In this document: in pieces, positions 35,603 to 44,040 of the stretch
Layout: each line of letters starts with the position of its first letter
Position numbering within the stretch: the stretch's first letter is position 1
From: Oceanobacillus profundus
Lineage (GTDB): Bacteria; Bacillota; Bacilli; Bacillales; Amphibacillaceae
Assembly (NCBI RefSeq): GCF_003515705.1
Contig: NZ_QWEH01000024.1
Coordinates: 1-53,765 of the forward strand
Reading direction: 5' to 3'
Length of the DNA: 53,765 nt
Notes under the pieces: model-generated
The model's database searches: none
What the model was told of the DNA's origin: nothing
Seen by the model: the letters and a program-made list of their open reading frames with translations, nothing else
Position numbers and translations under genes: made by a program

Positions 35603-36670
35603 TTATTTACCTTGACTCATCGCTTTCGTTAACCTTGGAACAACCTCCGTTGCAAGTAACTCTATATTTTTCTGTACTTTTTCAAACGGCAGTCCACCAA
35701 TATCGATTTGCGCCAGAAAACGTGTGTGTCCGTATAACTCATGCTGCCTGAGGATTTTCTCAACAACCAGTTCTGGACTTCCAACAAATAATGCTGTTTC
35801 GGGACTGGCAACCTGTTCAAAGTCACTTCTAGACATTCGTGTTCCCATGCCACGCTGACGATTAACATAATTCCAGTAGTTGGCGTAATACGGATAAAAC
35901 TCATCCCTGGCTTCTTCTGTTGTTTCAGCAAGGTAAGTATGCCCTGTCACACCAACTGTTAATGTATCTGGAGAATGTCCCGCCTCCAATCCTGCCTTGC
36001 GATAGATATCAACCAACGGCTTAAAACGCATTGGATCGCCACCCAATATCGCGATCGCCATACCTACACCGAGTCTCCCCGCACGAGCAGCACTTTCCGG
36101 TGTCCCGCCAACTCCAATCCAGATTGGCAATTTCCTTTGTACAGGACGTGGTGAAATTTCCGCATTTTTTAATGCTGAACGAAACTTTCCATTCCACGAA
36201 ACGATTTCATTTTCATTGAGCTTTAAAAGTAAATCCATATGCTCGCTAAACAGTTCATTATAATCATTTGTATCATAACCAAATAATGGAAAAGATTCGA
36301 TAAAAGCTCCTCGTCCAGCTAAAATTTCTGCACGTCCATTTGAAATTAAATCCAATGTAGCAAAGTCTTCAAATAAGCGAACAGGGTCAAGTGTGCTGAT
36401 AACACTGGTAGCGCTCGTTAATCGAATCTGATTTGTCGCATTAGCAATAGCAGCTAATACCACAGCTGGTGAGGAAACCGCATAATCTAAGCGATGATGC
36501 TCCCCTATCCCAAATATATCCAGACCGGCTTCTTCTGTCAGCTTTGCCGCTTTAATAATTTCATCTATTCGCTGTTTCATGCTGATTGTTTTTCCAGTTA
36601 TGGGATCTGGTCCTATATCCGCAAGTGTGTAAATCCCTATTTCAATCCCATTTTCTTTTAATGTTGACAA
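35603..36670 (-). CDS. LLM-class flavin-dependent oxidoreductase
   Basis: A GAGGTGG site selects TTG at 36670 (8 nt), giving 355 residues. The luciferase-like TIM barrel shows IGIYTLADIGPD at the start, EEAGLDIFGIGEHH, SATSVISTLDPVRLFEDFATLDLIS and the GRAEILAGRGA phosphate-binding region. Such proteins oxidise substrates with reduced FMN and oxygen or act as reductases. It lies 15 nt downstream of the catE-like gene and is probably co-transcribed. Confidence 0.9.
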   Translation of the reverse strand: MSTLKENGIEIGIYTLADIGPDPITGKTISMKQRIDEIIKAAKLTEEAGLDIFGIGEHHRLDYAVSSPAVVLAAIANATNQIRLTSATSVISTLDPVRLFEDFATLDLISNGRAEILAGRGAFIESFPLFGYDTNDYNELFSEHMDLLLKLNENEIVSWNGKFRSALKNAEISPRPVQRKLPIWIGVGGTPESAARAGRLGVGMAIAILGGDPMRFKPLVDIYRKAGLEAGHSPDTLTVGVTGHTYLAETTEEARDEFYPYYANYWNYVNRQRGMGTRMSRSDFEQVASPETALFVGSPELVVEKILRQHELYGHTRFLAQIDIGGLPFEKVQKNIELLATEVVPRLTKAMSQGK

Positions 36671-36685
36671 TGCTTCTTCCACCTC

Positions 36686-37537
36686 TTAGATCGTTAACTC
36701 AATCCGATTTCCGGACGGATCATACGTCATTCTTCTTCCTGCTTCTTCAGTTACCGAAACGCCGATTTTTTTCAAGTTAGCGACTGTTTCCTTGATCGCT
36801 TCTTCATTCGGTAAAACAAGTGTATAGGATTCCATACCTACACTGTTTTCAGCTGGCTTCGGTGCTCCAACTCCATTCCATGTATTGACTCCAATATGAT
36901 GATGATAGTTGTCTTTTGATAGGAATAGCGCCTGTCTTCCATAACGATTCACAACATCAAATCCAAGACCTTTCACATAAAATTCCTCTGTTTTTTCTAA
37001 TTCAGAAACATGTAAATGGATATGCCCCATTAGTGTGTCTTCAGGCAGTCCTTCCCATGTTTCACCTGGTACACGATTCTTTAGTAACCTTTCAAAATCC
37101 AATGGGTCAACTGCCATTGCAACTTCTTCATCAGTCCAACTCCACTCTGATGGATTACGATCAATATAGATTTCAATTTCGTTTCCATCAGGGTCATGTA
37201 AATAAAGTGCTTCGCTTACAAGGTGGTCTGAGGAACCAAAACGAATACCTTTTTCTGAAAAATGCACAACAATATTAGCCAAATCTTTTTTCTCAGGCAA
37301 TAGCAGGGCAAAATGATACAACCCAGTCGTTCTTCCTTGTTTTGGAATAACATCTTTTGGTTGCGTTAATGATAAGATGCTCGTCTTCCCGTCTGTTGTT
37401 AATCTTGCTGTATTAGCTGTTTGTTCTAATATATCGAAACCAATTATTTCTTGATAGTACTGTAAAGACCTTGCTAAATTTTCTACCTTTATGTTGACAT
37501 GGCCAACGAATGTCGTTGGTTTAGTATGGAACCCCAT
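36686..37537 (-). CDS. catE: Two-module VOC dioxygenase, catechol-2,3-dioxygenase-like
   Basis: The ATG at 37537 follows GAGGAGG at 6 nt; 283 residues, the length of B. subtilis CatE. Two vicinal-oxygen-chelate modules (about 8-125 and 165-280) are present. Metal ligands are a His in the GHIHLHVSELE segment, a His in the YHHHIGVNTW segment and a C-terminal Glu in GNRIELTI. CatE cleaves catechol and is induced by quinones. The divergent HxlR regulator has the CatR-type Cys7, which strongly supports this call. The catD (DoxX) partner of B. subtilis is absent here; a luciferase-like gene takes the following place. Confidence 0.85.
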   Translation of the reverse strand: MGFHTKPTTFVGHVNIKVENLARSLQYYQEIIGFDILEQTANTARLTTDGKTSILSLTQPKDVIPKQGRTTGLYHFALLLPEKKDLANIVVHFSEKGIRFGSSDHLVSEALYLHDPDGNEIEIYIDRNPSEWSWTDEEVAMAVDPLDFERLLKNRVPGETWEGLPEDTLMGHIHLHVSELEKTEEFYVKGLGFDVVNRYGRQALFLSKDNYHHHIGVNTWNGVGAPKPAENSVGMESYTLVLPNEEAIKETVANLKKIGVSVTEEAGRRMTYDPSGNRIELTI

Positions 37538-37747
37538 AATCATCCTCCTCGTTTTTTTTATTCAATTAGATAGTTTGATTGCTAAATAAGCCTAATTCTT
37601 CAGCAGTTTTTTAGAATTAAACATTGTATTTTATTCATTTTTAACATCTTTTTCATTAGATTACTTTATGTAACCAAGTTTATAATTAGAACTACATATT
37701 GTCAAGTAATAAATTTTATTTTTATAACAAGGTGAATTTTTATGTTA

Positions 37748-37758
37748 TACTTAAAGTA
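37748..37758. promoter_or_regulatory. Possible CatR-type operator half
   Basis: TACTT-A-AAGTA is a short dyad lying just upstream of the HxlR gene's ribosome binding site, within the divergent promoter region 37538-37774. Confidence 0.3.
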
Positions 37759-37774
37759 AGCGAGGTGAATATAA

Positions 37775-38098
37775 TTGGCACAACCAACAATCTGTCCAAA
37801 GTTTGAAAAAGCCATCTCACTGTTAAGTCAAAGGTGGACGGCATTAGTAGTTTATCAATTATTACTAGGAACACAACGTTTTAGTGAAATCCAATCAGCT
37901 ATCGGCATAAGTGGAAAAGTATTATCCGACCGTTTAAAGGATTTAGAAAAGCAAGATATCGTGAAACGTGAAGTTATACCAGATACACCAGTGATTATTG
38001 AATACTCTTTAACAGAAAAAGGGCGTTCAATGGAGCCAATATTGCGAACGATCGAGAGCTGGTCACAAGATTGGTTTCAATCCGAATCTGAGATATGA
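37775..38098 (+). CDS. HxlR-family (DUF24) redox-sensing regulator, CatR-like
   Basis: The TTG at 37775 is 7 nt after CGAGGTG and gives 107 residues. It is the HxlR winged HTH: AISLLSQRWTALVVYQLL, then QRFSEIQSAIGISGKVLSDRL and a wing with VIIEYSLTEKG. Cys7 is the only cysteine and matches the conserved sensor Cys of YodB (Cys6) and CatR (Cys7), which quinones and diamide modify, relieving repression. Divergent placement from a catE-like gene matches B. subtilis CatR control of catDE. Confidence 0.9.
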   Translation: MAQPTICPKFEKAISLLSQRWTALVVYQLLLGTQRFSEIQSAIGISGKVLSDRLKDLEKQDIVKREVIPDTPVIIEYSLTEKGRSMEPILRTIESWSQDWFQSESEI

Positions 38099-38127
38099 CA
38101 GATTGGAAATCCACTTAATAATGAGGA

Positions 38128-38178
38128 AGGGTTGTCCTCCAAAATCATGTTGGCTGATTTTGGAGGACAACCCTTTTT
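38128..38178. terminator. Bidirectional terminator with 20-bp perfect stem
   Basis: Arms 38128-38147 and 38155-38174 are perfect complements around 7 nt, followed by TTTTT; it lies between convergent hxlR-type and aldo/keto reductase genes. Confidence 0.92.
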
Positions 38179-38182
38179 ATCT

Positions 38183-39127
38183 TTACTCATTTTTATTTAA
38201 AATTTCATCGATTGCTTGTAACTCTTCTTTCGATAATCGAATGTCACTTGCTTTAACATTTTCGCGAATTCTCTCTTTGCGTTTTCCACCTGGAATTACT
38301 GCATCTACGCCTTCCTGAGCAAGCAGCCATGCTAGTGCTAAATTAGGCAAGTTCGTATCCTTACGTACAGCAAACTTGTTTAATTCATCTACTTTATCAA
38401 GCGTTTGAATATACTGCTCTCCTTGGAACAATGGAACAGACTGGCGCCAATCACCCGCATCTAATTTAGTCTCCTTTGTAAATCCTCCGCCTAGTAATCC
38501 AAATGCTAATGGACCATATGGAATAAATGAAATATTATTTTCTCTTGTGTATGGCAATAATGCTTCCTCAGCAGATCGATCCAGCATATTGTATGGTGAT
38601 TGCAAGACAGAAATGTCACCATGTGCATTCGCTTCTTTTAACTGCTCAATAGATAGATTTGAAACCCCAATCGACCGAATTTTTCCTTCTTCCTTTAGAC
38701 GCGCTAACTCACCAATTGATTCGGTAAAAGGCGTTTTATTATCTGGGAAGTGCAAATAATATAAGTCTACATAGTCTAATTGCAGCCTTTGTAAACTTTT
38801 CTCAACTGCTTCCCTTAAATATTCAGGACGATTATCTGTTTTCACATCATCTAAATTCGTAAAGTTTTGTGCTCCCTTTGTTGCAATAACAAAATCATCA
38901 CGTTTAAATTCTTTTAATGCTTCACCAACTAATTCTTCCGAACGGCCAAGACCGTAAATGTCAGCAGTATCAATAAATGTTACCCCAAGGTTAAGTGCTT
39001 CTCTTACTAAATCTTTTCCATCTTGTTCATTTAAATTTTGGAATAGATTATGACCACCAACAGCATTTGTACCAAGTCCAATCGCCGATATTTCCAAATT
39101 TGATTTCTTTAGCTTTGTATAATTCAT
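38183..39127 (-). CDS. Aldo/keto reductase
   Basis: This 314-residue (alpha/beta)8 barrel has the full AKR tetrad: Asp and Tyr in TFIDTADIYGLGRSE, Lys in VIATKGA and His in YYLHFPD. The C-terminal NADPH segment VDAVIPGGKRKERIREN is present. It resembles the IolS/YhdN branch of Bacillus. It reduces aldehydes or dicarbonyls with NADPH. It is divergent from the IclR gene. A role in electrophile detoxification fits the neighbours but is inference. Confidence 0.92.
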   Translation of the reverse strand: MNYTKLKKSNLEISAIGLGTNAVGGHNLFQNLNEQDGKDLVREALNLGVTFIDTADIYGLGRSEELVGEALKEFKRDDFVIATKGAQNFTNLDDVKTDNRPEYLREAVEKSLQRLQLDYVDLYYLHFPDNKTPFTESIGELARLKEEGKIRSIGVSNLSIEQLKEANAHGDISVLQSPYNMLDRSAEEALLPYTRENNISFIPYGPLAFGLLGGGFTKETKLDAGDWRQSVPLFQGEQYIQTLDKVDELNKFAVRKDTNLPNLALAWLLAQEGVDAVIPGGKRKERIRENVKASDIRLSKEELQAIDEILNKNE

Positions 39128-39200
39128 GTTTTTCCCTCCTTGTATTTGAGTAGCTATAGCATAATTTCTACATGTAAAAACTACAAATATTCTTGGTAAA

Positions 39201-39217
39201 GTTTCAAATAATGAAAC
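39201..39217. promoter_or_regulatory. Probable IclR operator
   Basis: GTTTCA-AATAA-TGAAAC is a perfect 6-bp dyad lying between the divergent aldo/keto reductase and IclR genes, of the kind IclR proteins bind. Confidence 0.55.
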
Positions 39218-39281
39218 TCACTATGATTATTTTGTAGTAAACTATCCAAACACCTATACTACAGAAGACGGGGTGATAAAA

Positions 39282-40037
39282 ATGGCACAAAATCAAGTTT
39301 CTACATTAAGAAAAGGACTTCTCGTATTAGAACTGGTTAAACAAAATGAGGGAATTACTTTAGCAGAGGTGATGAAGGAGCTTCATTTAAGTAAGTCTAC
39401 AGCATTCCGATTATTAACGACCTTAGAAGAAATGAAGTATATCTATAAAATTCAAACATCGTATTTCTTTAATCCAAAGGTTTTCCTTGATGAATCTGAA
39501 AAACGCTCCTCAAAGGGCTGGACATCTTTACGTTCCATCTACCAAGCAGCAGAAAACCTGCAAATGAGCACCTATTTAGGAAAAGTAGATGGTACTGACT
39601 TAGTTATGACCCAGGTATTACACGCTCCTTTCCAGCAATCAGCAGACGAAGAAATGGGTAACCGCTCTAAATTACATCTATCTGCTTTAGGCAAAGTCAT
39701 TTTAGCACATTTAGATGATGCTAGATTAACTCCCCTACTCGATAAAATGGCACTGGATCCTGCCACAGTCAATACGTTTCAAGACTCCCAATTATTTCGT
39801 TATCATTTAAAGGTGATACATGAAGATGGATACGCTTTTGATGACGAAGAACGAGCTGTTGGTCTCCGTTGCGTTGCTGTACCAGTTTTTCGCAATAAGA
39901 AAGTCATTGCTGCATTAGCTATTGCGGCACCAACAGATCAACTATCACGTAGCAGTGTCAAACAAATTGCTTTAAAACTAAATGTCGGTAGTAAAGCAAT
40001 CACACAAGAATTAGAGGCTTTAGATAATATACATTAA
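39282..40037 (+). CDS. IclR-family regulator
   Basis: The ATG at 39282 follows GGGGTGA at 6-7 nt and gives 251 residues. An N-terminal IclR HTH (KGLLVLELVKQNEGITLAEV, then HLSKSTAFRLLTTLE) is followed by the GAF-like effector domain with LHLSALGKVILAHL and the AVGLRCVAVPVF signature. The ligand is unknown. The flavin oxidoreductase gene 21 nt downstream on the same strand and the divergent aldo/keto reductase are likely targets. Confidence 0.92.
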   Translation: MAQNQVSTLRKGLLVLELVKQNEGITLAEVMKELHLSKSTAFRLLTTLEEMKYIYKIQTSYFFNPKVFLDESEKRSSKGWTSLRSIYQAAENLQMSTYLGKVDGTDLVMTQVLHAPFQQSADEEMGNRSKLHLSALGKVILAHLDDARLTPLLDKMALDPATVNTFQDSQLFRYHLKVIHEDGYAFDDEERAVGLRCVAVPVFRNKKVIAALAIAAPTDQLSRSSVKQIALKLNVGSKAITQELEALDNIH

Positions 40038-40058
40038 TTTATATAACGGAGGAATAAC

Positions 40059-41206
40059 ATGAAAAGCAATGTTCAGCACTTATTTCAAGACTTTACATTT
40101 AAAAATGGTGTCCATGTACGGAATCGGTTGACGATGGCACCAATGACGACTTTTTCTGCAGATAGCAATGACTATGTTTCACAAGAAGACTTGATTATTA
40201 TAAAGAACGCGCAAATGGGATAGGTACAATCATTACTGCTTGTGCCTATATTTCCAAAAATGGTAAGGGCTTTGATGGCCAAATGAGTATCGATCACGAT
40301 GGGACAATTGATGGTCTTACGAAGCTTGCTGAAGTTATCCATGCCGGTGGAGCAAAAGGGATTGTTCAACTTTATCATGGAGGCCGTTTAGCAGTACCTC
40401 GACTTACTCCAAATGGTGAAACCGTTAGTGCTAGTGCAGTTCCGCCTCTTGGAGATCGCGGATTTTATAGTATCGATCAAGCACCTCGAGCATTAACAAC
40501 AGAAGAAGTTTATGGAATTATCACAGATTTTGGTGAGGCAACACGCCGTGCAATTGAGGCTGGATTTGATGGTGTTGAGCTGCATGGGGCAACAGGTTAC
40601 TTACTCCAACAATTCGTTTCACCGCATTCTAACTTAAGAACAGATGAATTTGAGGATCGTCACCTATTCGCATTAAAATTAATCGAAGAAGTAAAACAAG
40701 TCGTCCAAAAACATGCAACAAAACCATTCCTAATCGGTTATCGTTTTTCACCGGAAGAGCCAGAAACACCAGGAATCACGATGAAGGAAACATTTGCTTT
40801 AATGGATGACTTAATTCAGGCAGACATTGATTATTTGCATATTGCAACGACGAATGCATGGGCAAAATCCCGCCGAGGCATTGTTAGCGATAAATCCCGT
40901 ACCGAGTTAATTGCTGAATATGTTGACGGGCGTGTGCCAGTAATCGGTGTCGGCAATGTGCATACACCGGATGATGCTGCACGTGTGTTAGAAAAAGGAA
41001 AGACAGAATTTGTCGCACTTGGACGAGCTATTGTCGTTGACCCACATTGGGTTGAGAAAGCAAATGCTGATCAAGAAGACACGATTATTCATCACCTAAC
41101 AGAAAATGATCAACAAAACGCAGTCATCCCAACACCATTGTGGAAATTAATTTTAGAGGTTCAAGGTTGGTTTCCAGTTAAAGAAACAGAGGAAAGCTTG
41201 AATTGA
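40059..41206 (+). pseudogene. NADH:flavin oxidoreductase (old yellow enzyme), single frameshift
   Basis: An ATG at 40059 follows GGAGGAAT and starts MKSNVQHLFQDFTFKNG and RNRLTMAPMTT, the normal OYE N-terminus. After about residue 44 the frame meets TAG at 40221. Loss of one base near 40189-40195 (GACTTGATTAT) explains it: the next frame continues DYYKERANGIGTIITACAY and runs to 41206 with the OYE motifs FDGVELHGATGYLLQQFVSP and VPVIGVGNVHTP. The repaired protein would be about 382 residues, like B. subtilis YqiG. An ATG at 40283 could give only the C-terminal 307 residues, lacking part of the flavin site. It is either a recent null allele or a sequencing error. Confidence 0.85.
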
Positions 41207-41344
41207 TTTTTCATGTTGTATAAAAAGTAGCTTCTCAAGCTGCTGACATAAGAAAACATGAAAATAACTTATAAAATGAACTTTTTCAGGCAGTGCTCGA
41301 GCGGAAGTTCCATGGCATATAACCCACATTCCTTACCTTGCTTG

Positions 41345-41377
41345 GCAGATAGGAAAGTATAGAACTTTCCTATCTGC
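41345..41377. repeat. Perfect inverted repeat (hairpin)
   Basis: GCAGATAGGAAAG (41345-41357) and CTTTCCTATCTGC (41365-41377) form a 13-bp stem with a 7-nt loop, between the OYE relic and the DUF4260 gene. No T tract follows on either strand. Confidence 0.6.
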
Positions 41378-41535
41378 ATAACTGCAACTGTCAGCTCTTT
41401 CGTGATATGACTTTGTGAGAAAGGAAAGAAAAGACCTAAACTTTCTGGAGCAATTTGCATAAACGACTTCATTTAGATTTATCTTTTGATTATATACTTT
41501 TCACCAAGCTCCGTCTTTTTTATACATAAATATCC

Positions 41536-41886
41536 TTAAATCTCTTGTATATGTGTATGCTTAAATTCATCGGAATACTTTAATCCATAGCTGAATAATC
41601 GATCCATAAAGATATGTGCAAACCAAATGATAGATAATAAAAGCAAGAAATCTTTTGCGAAAATGACCGAGCAAAAAATAAATAATAAAGGCAATATAAA
41701 ACTATGACCAATGTTATAAACGGTTGCACCTACTTTATTGTTCCATGCATATCCAATCATTGTAATATCGGGAACAAATAACAGCACAAAAAATAACCAT
41801 ATTGGAAAATCCAGCAAAACATACATGTAAAATGAGAATACAAAAGCAATTCCATTTTCTATTCGAACCATTCGCTGATTAGTCAT
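41536..41886 (-). CDS. DUF4260 family membrane protein
   Basis: The ATG at 41886 follows GGGGGG at 5 nt and gives 116 residues with four hydrophobic helices. The pattern RIENGIAFVFSFYMY, FVPDITMIGYAWN, GATVYNIGHSFILP and WFAHIFMDRLFSYGLKY is that of DUF4260, of unknown function. It overlaps the stop of the MerR gene by 8 nt, so it is translated with it, and it is the most likely MerR target. Confidence 0.88.
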   Translation of the reverse strand: MTNQRMVRIENGIAFVFSFYMYVLLDFPIWLFFVLLFVPDITMIGYAWNNKVGATVYNIGHSFILPLLFIFCSVIFAKDFLLLLSIIWFAHIFMDRLFSYGLKYSDEFKHTHIQEI

Positions 41887-42310
41887 TAAATCCCCCCGAT
41901 TGAATATTATTGAAAAATCCAAACAATAATTCTTCAATAACTTCTTTGTTTCTTTCGTATTTTCCTTCGTTGATTAATTCCTTAATTCGATGCACTACTT
42001 TTAATGCTTGCTGATAGAACCGAATCTTTTCTTCAAGGTTAATCATTTTTTCATCTAATAACGAGACGGTAGAAACGTTGCATTCGATTGAAATTGGTTG
42101 ATCTCTTAACAGAAGTACTTGTTGAATCTCTTTAATGGTAAAACCTAATTGCTTTAATACAATAATAAATTGTAACTGTTTCTCGCAGGCTACATCATAT
42201 TCCCGGTAACCATTTTCCCGCCTTTTCGGAACTAAAATATTTTCCTTCTCATAGTAACGAACAGTATCCGGTTGAATATGGTATTTTGCAGCAAAGTCTT
42301 TAATTTGCAT
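41879..42310 (-). CDS. MerR-family regulator
   Basis: This 143-residue protein has an N-terminal MerR winged HTH (MQIKDFAAKYHIQPDTVRYY, then ENGYREYD) and a dimerisation coil (about 80-120). One Cys in SIECNVST is not in a metal-site arrangement, so a small organic or redox signal is more likely than a metal. It is followed by DUF4260 in a coupled operon. Its own promoter has the long-spacer dyad structure of MerR-activated promoters. Confidence 0.9.
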   Translation of the reverse strand: MQIKDFAAKYHIQPDTVRYYEKENILVPKRRENGYREYDVACEKQLQFIIVLKQLGFTIKEIQQVLLLRDQPISIECNVSTVSLLDEKMINLEEKIRFYQQALKVVHRIKELINEGKYERNKEVIEELLFGFFNNIQSGGFND

Positions 42311-42331
42311 AGCAGCAATCCTCCCATAAAA

Positions 42332-42362
42332 ATAATAACATTGGAGAAAACTCCAAGGTCAA
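42332..42362 (-). promoter_or_regulatory. MerR-type promoter with 19-bp spacer and dyad
   Basis: On the minus strand TTGACC (42362-42357), a 19-nt spacer holding the dyad TTGGAG-TTTT-CTCCAA, and TATTAT (42337-42332). The over-long spacer with the dyad inside is the hallmark of MerR-activated promoters. Confidence 0.8.
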
Positions 42363-42618
42363 TAGTTAATTTCTGAGCGAAGAAACAAAACCATCACAAC
42401 AATATCAATTGTACAATTATTGATTCGTATTGAAAATACTTCTTATATTAAACTGCTCAATTTGTCCATTCAGCTTTAACTATATAGCCTATGGCGTGTA
42501 AAATTCCCTTTCAGTTCAATAATCATAATTTCTGGGGTTTTAACTTATGTATGATTAGCCTAGCCTTGAAAATAATAAGATTATCTCTGCTATTAAAAGA
42601 AGAGGATAGGTGATATAA
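42363..42618. other. Intergenic region upstream of the formate channel gene
   Basis: With the MerR promoter the gap is about 308 nt. This part holds no gene and no clear structure; it should carry the promoter of the plus-strand channel gene. Confidence 0.45.
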
Positions 42619-43395
42619 ATGGCATTTAATCCCCCAAAGAAAACGGCTAGACTTGCTGTTGAACACGGTGCAAAAAAGGCAAATTTGCCGATTTTAACTC
42701 AATCCATATTGGGATTTTTAGCAGGAGCATTTGTCGCTTTTGGTTTTTTGTTAGATATTCGGGTTACAGGTAATCTTCCAGTGGAAATTTGGGGATCAAT
42801 GGGATCATTTATTGGAGCATCTGTCTTCCCTGTGGGTCTTATTTTTGTACTATTGGCCGGTGGAGAGCTATTAACAGGAAACATGATGGCTGTAACAACA
42901 GCAAGATTTGCAGGTAAAATTAAAACAACATACTTAATTAAGAACTGGACCATTGTGGCTATTACTAATTTTATTGGTTCTATATTTGTTGCATATTTCT
43001 TTGGTCATCTTCTAGGCTTAACAGAAACTGGCCCTTATCTAGAAGCGACCGTTGCCATTGCTGAGGCAAAAATAGCGGATCCATTTATGCTTGCGTTTCT
43101 ATCCGGTATTGGTGCTAATTGGCTGGTTTGTTTAGCAGTATGGCTTTGCTACGCAGCCGATGATGTTACAGGCAAAATCCTTGGTATTTGGTTTCCAATT
43201 ATGGCCTTTGTAGCAATCGGGTTTCAGCACGTTGTTGCAAATATGTTTGTTATCCCAGCCGCTATCTTTGCCGGGTATTTTACCTGGGGAGAGTATTTGA
43301 TAAATTTCGTAGCTGTTTTTCTTGGAAATGCTGTTGGAGGAGCTTTTTTCGTAGGTGGATTATATTATTTAGCATATATTCGTGAAAAGGTTTAA
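42619..43395 (+). CDS. Formate/nitrite transporter family channel
   Basis: The ATG at 42619 follows AGGATAGGTGAT. The 258-residue protein has six hydrophobic helices with the FNT signatures GGELLTGNMM (about 90-99) and GANWLVCLAVW, plus FQHVVANMF. FNT channels pass formate or related small anions through a pentamer. The formate dehydrogenase operon converges on it from the other side (ending 43.5-44 kb), so formate is the likely substrate; B. subtilis yrhG lies beside yrhE in the same way. Confidence 0.92.
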   Translation: MAFNPPKKTARLAVEHGAKKANLPILTQSILGFLAGAFVAFGFLLDIRVTGNLPVEIWGSMGSFIGASVFPVGLIFVLLAGGELLTGNMMAVTTARFAGKIKTTYLIKNWTIVAITNFIGSIFVAYFFGHLLGLTETGPYLEATVAIAEAKIADPFMLAFLSGIGANWLVCLAVWLCYAADDVTGKILGIWFPIMAFVAIGFQHVVANMFVIPAAIFAGYFTWGEYLINFVAVFLGNAVGGAFFVGGLYYLAYIREKV

Positions 43396-43445
43396 ACACA
43401 TAGGAGAACTACTAAAGGGATCTGAGAACGCTTGCTTAAAACATC

Positions 43446-43478
43446 AAAAAACCCAGGTTTATTCTATACCTGGGTTTT
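43446..43478. terminator. Bidirectional terminator overlapping a stop codon
   Basis: AACCCAGGT (43450-43458) and ACCTGGGTT (43468-43476) with A and T tracts on both sides. It serves the channel gene and, on the minus strand, overlaps the end of the 49-residue gene. Confidence 0.85.
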
Positions 43479-43608
43479 CATCAGTTTGCAACGAAGTAGG
43501 GTGGATAAGGTTATCCGCGCAATCCGAACAAACGTCTAATATTCTATATGGGCGCTGTTCTTTTTCGGTTTCCTCTTCCCTGCCACATACTTCACAAATT
43601 CTAGGCAA
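43459..43608 (-). CDS. 49-residue zinc-knuckle protein
   Basis: A GGGAGG site 8 nt upstream selects TTG at 43608. The product is hydrophilic, with two CxxC pairs, CEVC (5-8) and CSDC (27-30), separated by a charged stretch (REEETEKEQRPYRI), a typical small treble-clef or zinc-ribbon protein. Its stop overlaps a terminator, which supports it as a real transcription unit. The function is unknown; its place between the formate channel and the formate dehydrogenase operon suggests a link to that module. Confidence 0.8.
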   Translation of the reverse strand: MPRICEVCGREEETEKEQRPYRILDVCSDCADNLIHPTSLQTDENPGIE

Positions 43609-43621
43609 ATGAAAAACCTCC

Positions 43622-43800
43622 CTTTTAGAGGTTGTTCAAAAAGTCCGGTAAAAATGACACGTCGAGAACAAGGACCTTCGACTAAAAACCGACACGTCCT
43701 GTGTCGAACATCGAAGTCACCACATCCTGTGGTAGCCCGGTACTCAAAACTTCACCGCCTCGAACTTCTCGGTCTTTTTATCCTCCTATTTGAACATACA
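43622..43800. repeat. Structured dispersed-repeat-like element
   Basis: TGTTCAAA (43633-43640) and TTTGAACA (43789-43796) form inverted ends about 164 bp apart. Inside are perfect hairpins CGACAC/GTGTCG (43690-43706) and CCACA/TGTGG (43720-43732). There is no open frame. The build is that of a non-coding MITE-like element; similar elements are, from memory, frequent in Virgibacillus and Oceanobacillus, but this cannot be checked here. Confidence 0.55.
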
Positions 43801-43803
43801 CTT

Positions 43804-44025
43804 TTACATGTCATCCTCCAGTTTATTTACTTCATAACCTAAGTCTTTTACTGCTTGTTCGAAATCCATTAGTGATCCTGCGTCCTCATCATAAGAAATA
43901 ATCGCTTCATTGGTTTGCGTATTAATTTTAATATTGCGAACTCCCCACACGTCATGCAAGGCATCGCTTACTTTCCCTTCATCTTCCTTTTTTAGACCTG
44001 GAATAGAAAGTTTGTGTGTTATCAT
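43804..44025 (-). CDS. Cysteine-less HMA-like protein
   Basis: The ATG at 44025 follows GAAGGTGAT and gives 73 residues; a GTG at 44040 directly after the DUF1641 stop would add five. The ferredoxin-like HMA fold pattern is visible: THKLSIPGLKKEDEGKVSDAL, then VRNIKINTQTNEAIISYD and FEQAVKDLGYEV. The copper-binding GMxCxxC loop is replaced by PGLKKEDEGK, with no cysteine at all. It is probably not a metal chaperone but a small protein-protein module. It is the last gene of the formate dehydrogenase operon. Confidence 0.82.
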   Translation of the reverse strand: MITHKLSIPGLKKEDEGKVSDALHDVWGVRNIKINTQTNEAIISYDEDAGSLMDFEQAVKDLGYEVNKLEDDM

Positions 44026-44040
44026 TTTCATCACCTTCAC

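Noticed and set aside
41269..41472. Minus-strand 67-codon frame
   Set aside because: It has no ribosome binding site, recognisable domain or neighbour logic, and it contains the perfect hairpin at 41345-41377.
43622..43800. CRISPR-like repeated units
   Set aside because: The hairpins are different sequences with no regular repeat/spacer period; no cas genes are present anywhere in the window.
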